Part shown: positions 4,652 to 7,691 of the stretch, piece by piece
How positions within the stretch are numbered: position 1 is the stretch's first letter
Layout: every line of letters starts with the position of its first letter
NCBI GenBank assembly: GCA_002418595.1
Contig: DIEK01000060.1
Coordinates: 741-8,431 of the forward strand
DNA length: 7,691 bases
Origin: Candidatus Omnitrophica bacterium UBA5776
GTDB lineage: Bacteria; Omnitrophota; Gorgyraeia; Gygaellales; Profunditerraquicolaceae
Reading direction: 5' to 3'
Notes under the pieces: model-generated
Databases searched by the model: none
What the model was told of the DNA's origin: nothing
Seen by the model: the letters and a program-made list of their open reading frames with translations, nothing else
Position numbers and translations under genes: made by a program

Positions 4652-5716
4652 ATGGGAAAGCGCAATTACGATATAGCCGTGATTCCGGGCGACGGCACCG
4701 GACCGGAAGTGGTGGCGGAAGGGTTGAAAGTCCTCGAAGCTGCTTCCGCGAAATTCGGGTTTTCATACACCAGGAAGATGTTCGATTTCGGCGGAGAAAG
4801 ATACCTCAAGACAGGCAAGACCCTGGAGGATTCGGATATCGCGGAACTGAAGGGGTATTCCGCCATTTATCTGGGAGCGATAGGCCATCCGGACGTCAAG
4901 CCGGGGATACTGGAGACCGGCATACTGCTTAAGTTGAGGTTTTCCCTTGACCAATACATCAACCTGCGTCCCGTGAGGTTGTATAACGAAAAATTCTGCC
5001 CTTTGAAGGACAAAAGGCCGGAAGATATAGATTTTGTGGTTGTCCGGGAAAACTCCGAAGGTTTGTACAAAGGTATGGGGGAGTTCATCGGCAAGGGGAC
5101 GAAAGATGAGATTGCCACTCAGATATCCTATAATACGCGCAAGGGAGTAGAACGCTGCGTCAGATACGCCTATGAATACTGCCGCAGGCGCGATAAGAAG
5201 AAAAAGCTAACTCTCTGCGGGAAGACCAATGTCCTTACCTACGCCTGGGATCTCTGGCGCAGGGTTTTTGAGGAGGTCGGCCGGGAATATCCCGACATCA
5301 AGACCGATTACGCCCACGTGGACGCCACCACGATGTGGTTCGTCAAGAACCCGGAGTGGTTCGACGTGATAGTAACGGACAACATTTTCGGCGATATAAT
5401 TACCGATCTGGGCGCGATGATCCAGGGCGGCATGGGCATCGCCGCCGGCGGGAACATAAACCCGCAGGGCGTGTCGATGTTCGAGCCGATCGGCGGTTCG
5501 GCCCCCAAATATACCGGGCAGAACGTGATTAATCCTCTGGCGGCCGTCTGCGCAGTGTCCATGATGCTGGAAACCCTTGGAGAAGGCGAGGCGGCAGCCT
5601 CGATCGAGCAGGCTGTGATAAAGATCGTCAGGGAGGACCTTTCTTCGCTGGCGGCGGGCAGGATGGGCTATTCTACCGCGGAGATCGGCGACCTTGTGGT
5701 CAAGGATCTTAAATAG
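4652..5716 (+). CDS. leuB: 3-isopropylmalate dehydrogenase-type beta-decarboxylating dehydrogenase
   Basis: Oxidises and decarboxylates a 2-substituted malate; by context this is 3-isopropylmalate to 2-oxoisocaproate in leucine synthesis. It has 354 residues, normal for the family. The general acid/base and metal residues are present: Tyr139 (RENSEGLY), Lys191 (GKTNV), Asp224 (HVDATTMW), and Asp248 and Asp252 (NIFGDIITD). Arg96 (LLKLR) and the Arg of NLRP fit the substrate carboxylate site. Two things are unusual. The Glu that classical LeuB uses near the isopropyl group aligns with Thr89 (adjacent to Glu88). The cofactor loop reads GSAPK286-Y287 where NAD-dependent LeuB has Asp-Ile. The FDQY/NLRPVRLY style block also resembles tartrate and D-malate dehydrogenases. 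ATG 4652 is preferred over ATG 4631, which lies inside the small gene: GAGGGG at 4641-4646 precedes 4652 and the protein then starts MGKRNYDIAVIPGDG. Substrate range and cofactor are less certain than family. Confidence 0.85.
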   Translation: MGKRNYDIAVIPGDGTGPEVVAEGLKVLEAASAKFGFSYTRKMFDFGGERYLKTGKTLEDSDIAELKGYSAIYLGAIGHPDVKPGILETGILLKLRFSLDQYINLRPVRLYNEKFCPLKDKRPEDIDFVVVRENSEGLYKGMGEFIGKGTKDEIATQISYNTRKGVERCVRYAYEYCRRRDKKKKLTLCGKTNVLTYAWDLWRRVFEEVGREYPDIKTDYAHVDATTMWFVKNPEWFDVIVTDNIFGDIITDLGAMIQGGMGIAAGGNINPQGVSMFEPIGGSAPKYTGQNVINPLAAVCAVSMMLETLGEGEAAASIEQAVIKIVREDLSSLAAGRMGYSTAEIGDLVVKDLK

Positions 5717-5834
5717 CGTTTTTGCCTGTGTTGTAAAGCAAGTGTTTATTTCTTTGGGTTTCGATTTTTGACTACTCTGCGCGATCTAATGCTGGAAGCG
5801 GTTTTACAGCGCGCGAACGGAGGTCCAACATAAA
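5717..5834 (+). promoter_or_regulatory. Gap between leuB and asd; no convincing promoter or terminator
   Basis: This 118-nt stretch is AT-richer in its first half. It contains TTGACT (5768-5773), a good -35 match, and TCTAAT (5785-5790), a fair -10 match. They are only 11 nt apart, too close for a standard sigma-70 promoter. I see no stem followed by a T-run. GGAGG at 5819-5823 is the asd ribosome-binding site, 11 nt before its ATG. A start of transcription for asd-truA here is possible but not supported by a clean motif. Confidence 0.3.
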
Positions 5835-6854
5835 ATGAAAAAATATAATGTGTGCGTTGTGGGCGCCGGCGTCGTAGGCGTGGAGATGCTGCGCTGCCTG
5901 AAAGACAGGAAATTTCCGGTGAAGGAATTGAGCGTGCTGGCCCGTTCCAACCGCGATATGCGGGTTGATGGGACGACTTACGCGGTAAAGGCTATCGCTC
6001 CGGAATGTTTCCAGGGAATAGATTTCGCGCTGTTCGCCGGCACCGAGGGGGAAAAGGGAGCGGCGGTCACATTCGCGCCCGAAGCGGTGAAGCGCGGGGC
6101 GGTGGTCATCGACAACGGGGCGGATTTTCGTATGCAAAAGGACGTTCCGCTGGTGGTCCCGGAAGTCAACCCGCAGGACGCCCTCAAGCATAAAGGAATC
6201 ATAGCCAATCCTAATTGTTCCACTATCCAGATGGTCGTGGCCCTTTCTCCGATCTATAAGGCTTTCGGGGTCAAAAGGGTGGTGGTTACCACTCTCCAGG
6301 CCGCATCCGGCGCCGGTAAAGGCGCGGTCGAACAGCTTAAAGAAGAAACGTCGCAAGCGGTGCGCAACGGGTTCGATATCCGCGGCCTGGCGGCTGCGGA
6401 ACAGTCTATGCCGCAGCAGCTTGGGTTCAACGTTTTTCCGCATATAGGCGGTTTTGCCGAAGACGACTATACTTCCGAGGAATGGAAACTGGTCAAGGAA
6501 ACGCATAAGATAATGCATGACGACAAGATATGTATCTCCGCCACCACCGTGCGAGTCCCGGTGATGACCGGACATTCCGAGGCGGTTTATCTGGAGACTT
6601 CCCGCGACGCCGACGCGGCGCAGATCAAGGAAACCCTCTCCGGCGCGCCCGGGATCATTATGACCGACGATCCGGCGGGAGGACTTTACCCTATGCCTAA
6701 AGACGTCCTCGGCAGGGATGAGGTCTTCGTGGGCAGGGTCAGGCGCGACCCGTTCGTGAAAAACGGTTTCTGGCTATGGGTCGTGGCGGATAACCTGCGT
6801 AAGGGCGCGGCGGCCAATGCCGTGCAGATAGCGGAAATATTGAGCGGGCAATAA
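5835..6854 (+). CDS. asd: Aspartate-semialdehyde dehydrogenase
   Basis: NADPH-dependent enzyme that reductively dephosphorylates aspartyl-4-phosphate to aspartate semialdehyde, the branch point to lysine/diaminopimelate, threonine and methionine. It has 339 residues, normal for the family. Residues 10-15 (GAGVVG) form the nucleotide loop. The catalytic Cys128 lies in NPNCSTIQ, and the acid/base His247 lies in RVPVMTGHSEAVYLE. The QAASGAGKGAVEQL block after the cysteine, and PHIGGFAEDDYTSEE later on, are typical of Asd. They distinguish it from N-acetylglutamyl-phosphate reductase (ArgC), which shares the fold but has a different cysteine context. It lies 118 nt after the leuB-type gene and 32 nt before truA. 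Asd is not a leucine enzyme, but it feeds threonine and hence isoleucine, so grouping it with leu genes is plausible for branched-chain supply. Confidence 0.95.
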   Translation: MKKYNVCVVGAGVVGVEMLRCLKDRKFPVKELSVLARSNRDMRVDGTTYAVKAIAPECFQGIDFALFAGTEGEKGAAVTFAPEAVKRGAVVIDNGADFRMQKDVPLVVPEVNPQDALKHKGIIANPNCSTIQMVVALSPIYKAFGVKRVVVTTLQAASGAGKGAVEQLKEETSQAVRNGFDIRGLAAAEQSMPQQLGFNVFPHIGGFAEDDYTSEEWKLVKETHKIMHDDKICISATTVRVPVMTGHSEAVYLETSRDADAAQIKETLSGAPGIIMTDDPAGGLYPMPKDVLGRDEVFVGRVRRDPFVKNGFWLWVVADNLRKGAAANAVQIAEILSGQ

Positions 6855-6886
6855 AAGTCATCCGCCGGCCTGCCTTTTGGAAAGAT

Positions 6887-7666
6887 ATGCCTCCGTTAAC
6901 CGAACAGCGCAACATAAAATTGGTGCTTGAATACGACGGCGGCCGTTATTCCGGCTGGCAGAGGCAGAACCGGAAAGAGAAAGCAAGAGGGGAGAAGACG
7001 GTGGAGCGGTCCGTGTCGGCGGCGCTGCGCAGGCTTTTCGGCCGTGAAGCGCGTCTGACCGGGGCCGGGCGCACCGACGCCGGAGTGCACGCACGCGGAC
7101 AGGTCGCCAACGTCCGGATATCTTCAAAGCTTTCCTGCGACAGGATACAGCAAGCCTTGAACGCTTTTCTTCCCGGCGACATATCGGTGCTTTCCGCTTC
7201 GGAGGTCCCCGGCGCTTTTCACAGCAGGTTCTCGGCAAAAAGCAAGCATTACCGTTATTCCATCCTTAACCGAAGGGCGCCCCCTGCACTGCTCAGGGGA
7301 AAGGTGCACCATTGTTCTTATAAGCTTGACGTGGATTTGATGCGCAGGGAAGCGCGGGAATTACGCGGCAGGCATGATTTCAGGGCTTTCCAGAACGCAG
7401 GTTCTCCCCGCAAAGGGGGGACGGTGCGAAACATGCTCTCTGTCGAGGTGAAGCTCAATCGCGCTGACGGCATTATTTCCATAGATATGAAGGCGGATGG
7501 TTTCTTGTACAATATGGCCAGGAATATAGCCGGGACCCTGATTGATATCGGCAGGGGCAGATTGCCGGCCGGCAGCACGGCCGGGATACTGGAGTCGCAG
7601 GATCGCAGGTTCGCCGGACAATCAGCCCCGGCATGCGGTTTATGCCTTGTGGAAGTTAAATATTGA
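6887..7666 (+). CDS. truA: tRNA pseudouridine(38-40) synthase TruA
   Basis: Converts uridines 38-40 of the tRNA anticodon arm to pseudouridine. It has 259 residues, within the usual range. The catalytic Asp64 lies in GAGRTDAGVHARGQVA. The N-terminal IKLVLEYDGGRYSGWQRQ and the C-terminal DGFLYNMARNIAGTLIDIGRGRLP are classic TruA motifs, and SKHYRYSILNR is the conserved aromatic strand. Between GWQRQ and the TVE helix lies a basic loop (residues 28-37, rich in Lys and Arg) about six residues longer than in E. coli TruA. The start at ATG 6887 has only a weak GGAAAG (6879-6884) three to four bases upstream, but no better in-frame start exists before the conserved region. The gene is complete. Its link to the metabolic genes is probably positional only. 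Confidence 0.95.
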   Translation: MPPLTEQRNIKLVLEYDGGRYSGWQRQNRKEKARGEKTVERSVSAALRRLFGREARLTGAGRTDAGVHARGQVANVRISSKLSCDRIQQALNAFLPGDISVLSASEVPGAFHSRFSAKSKHYRYSILNRRAPPALLRGKVHHCSYKLDVDLMRREARELRGRHDFRAFQNAGSPRKGGTVRNMLSVEVKLNRADGIISIDMKADGFLYNMARNIAGTLIDIGRGRLPAGSTAGILESQDRRFAGQSAPACGLCLVEVKY

Positions 7667-7691
7667 AGGTCTCACGGCGATAAAAAACGGC
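7667..7691. other. Window end after truA
   Basis: Only 25 bases remain after the truA stop. No start codon with a ribosome-binding site and no terminator can be recognised here, so whether the operon continues is not visible. Confidence 0.5.

Noticed and set aside
4652..5716. Isocitrate dehydrogenase, because of the Lys-Tyr cofactor loop
   Set aside because: The length, the LLKLR substrate helix and the position after leuCD fit the isopropylmalate/tartrate branch better. The Ser-x-x-x-Arg isocitrate phosphate-site pattern is not seen.
5768..5790. TTGACT and TCTAAT as an asd promoter
   Set aside because: The 11-nt spacing is far below the usual 16-18 nt, so it is mentioned only as a weak possibility.
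5835..6854. ArgC (N-acetyl-gamma-glutamyl-phosphate reductase) instead of Asd
   Set aside because: The NPNCSTIQ cysteine context, the following SGAGKGA block and the GHSEAVYLE histidine motif match aspartate-semialdehyde dehydrogenase.

Overview
The window is a dense run of nine protein genes, all on the + strand. It looks like a bacterial biosynthetic operon of about 7.5 kb, preceded by a small array of hairpin repeats. Gene order is fabG, acpP, fabF, leuC, leuD, a 78-residue protein of unknown function, a LeuB-type dehydrogenase, asd and truA. Mixing fatty-acid and leucine genes this way, together with the methanogen-like form of LeuC/LeuD, a LeuB of the branch resembling tartrate and D-malate dehydrogenases, and frequent ATA isoleucine codons, suggests an uncultivated Gram-negative lineage. 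Candidatus Omnitrophota or a relative is my best guess. This placement comes from memory of gene order and protein style and was not tested.

Region by region. Positions 1-160 are non-coding and hold repeats: at least three short hairpins with a shared AGTG leader, a duplicated motif of about 22 bp, and a 25-bp exact direct repeat. The last hairpin runs into the fabG ribosome-binding site. Positions 172-1225 carry fabG and acpP. A strong intrinsic terminator at 1248-1287 follows acpP, so fabF and everything downstream must depend on readthrough or on a weak promoter in 1288-1375. From fabF (1376) to the end of the leuB-type gene (5716) the genes are packed tightly: 15 nt between fabF and leuC, 0 nt between leuC and leuD, a 44-nt overlap between leuD and the small gene, and 2 nt before leuB. 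A 118-nt gap then precedes asd, and a 32-nt gap precedes truA.

How the genes work together. FabG, AcpP and FabF are three parts of the type II fatty-acid elongation cycle: reductase, carrier and condensing enzyme. LeuC/LeuD isomerise 2-isopropylmalate to 3-isopropylmalate, and the LeuB-type enzyme oxidises and decarboxylates it. Together they are the middle of leucine synthesis, and could also serve isoleucine synthesis by the citramalate route. Asd makes aspartate semialdehyde for lysine/diaminopimelate, threonine and methionine. TruA modifies tRNA anticodon arms and is probably just an operon passenger. No leuA, fabD, fabH or plsX lies inside the window.

I see no mobile element, CRISPR array, RNA gene, toxin or defence system. 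The least explained parts are the repeat array before fabG, the small gene between leuD and leuB, and the mixed cofactor and substrate signature of the LeuB-type enzyme.
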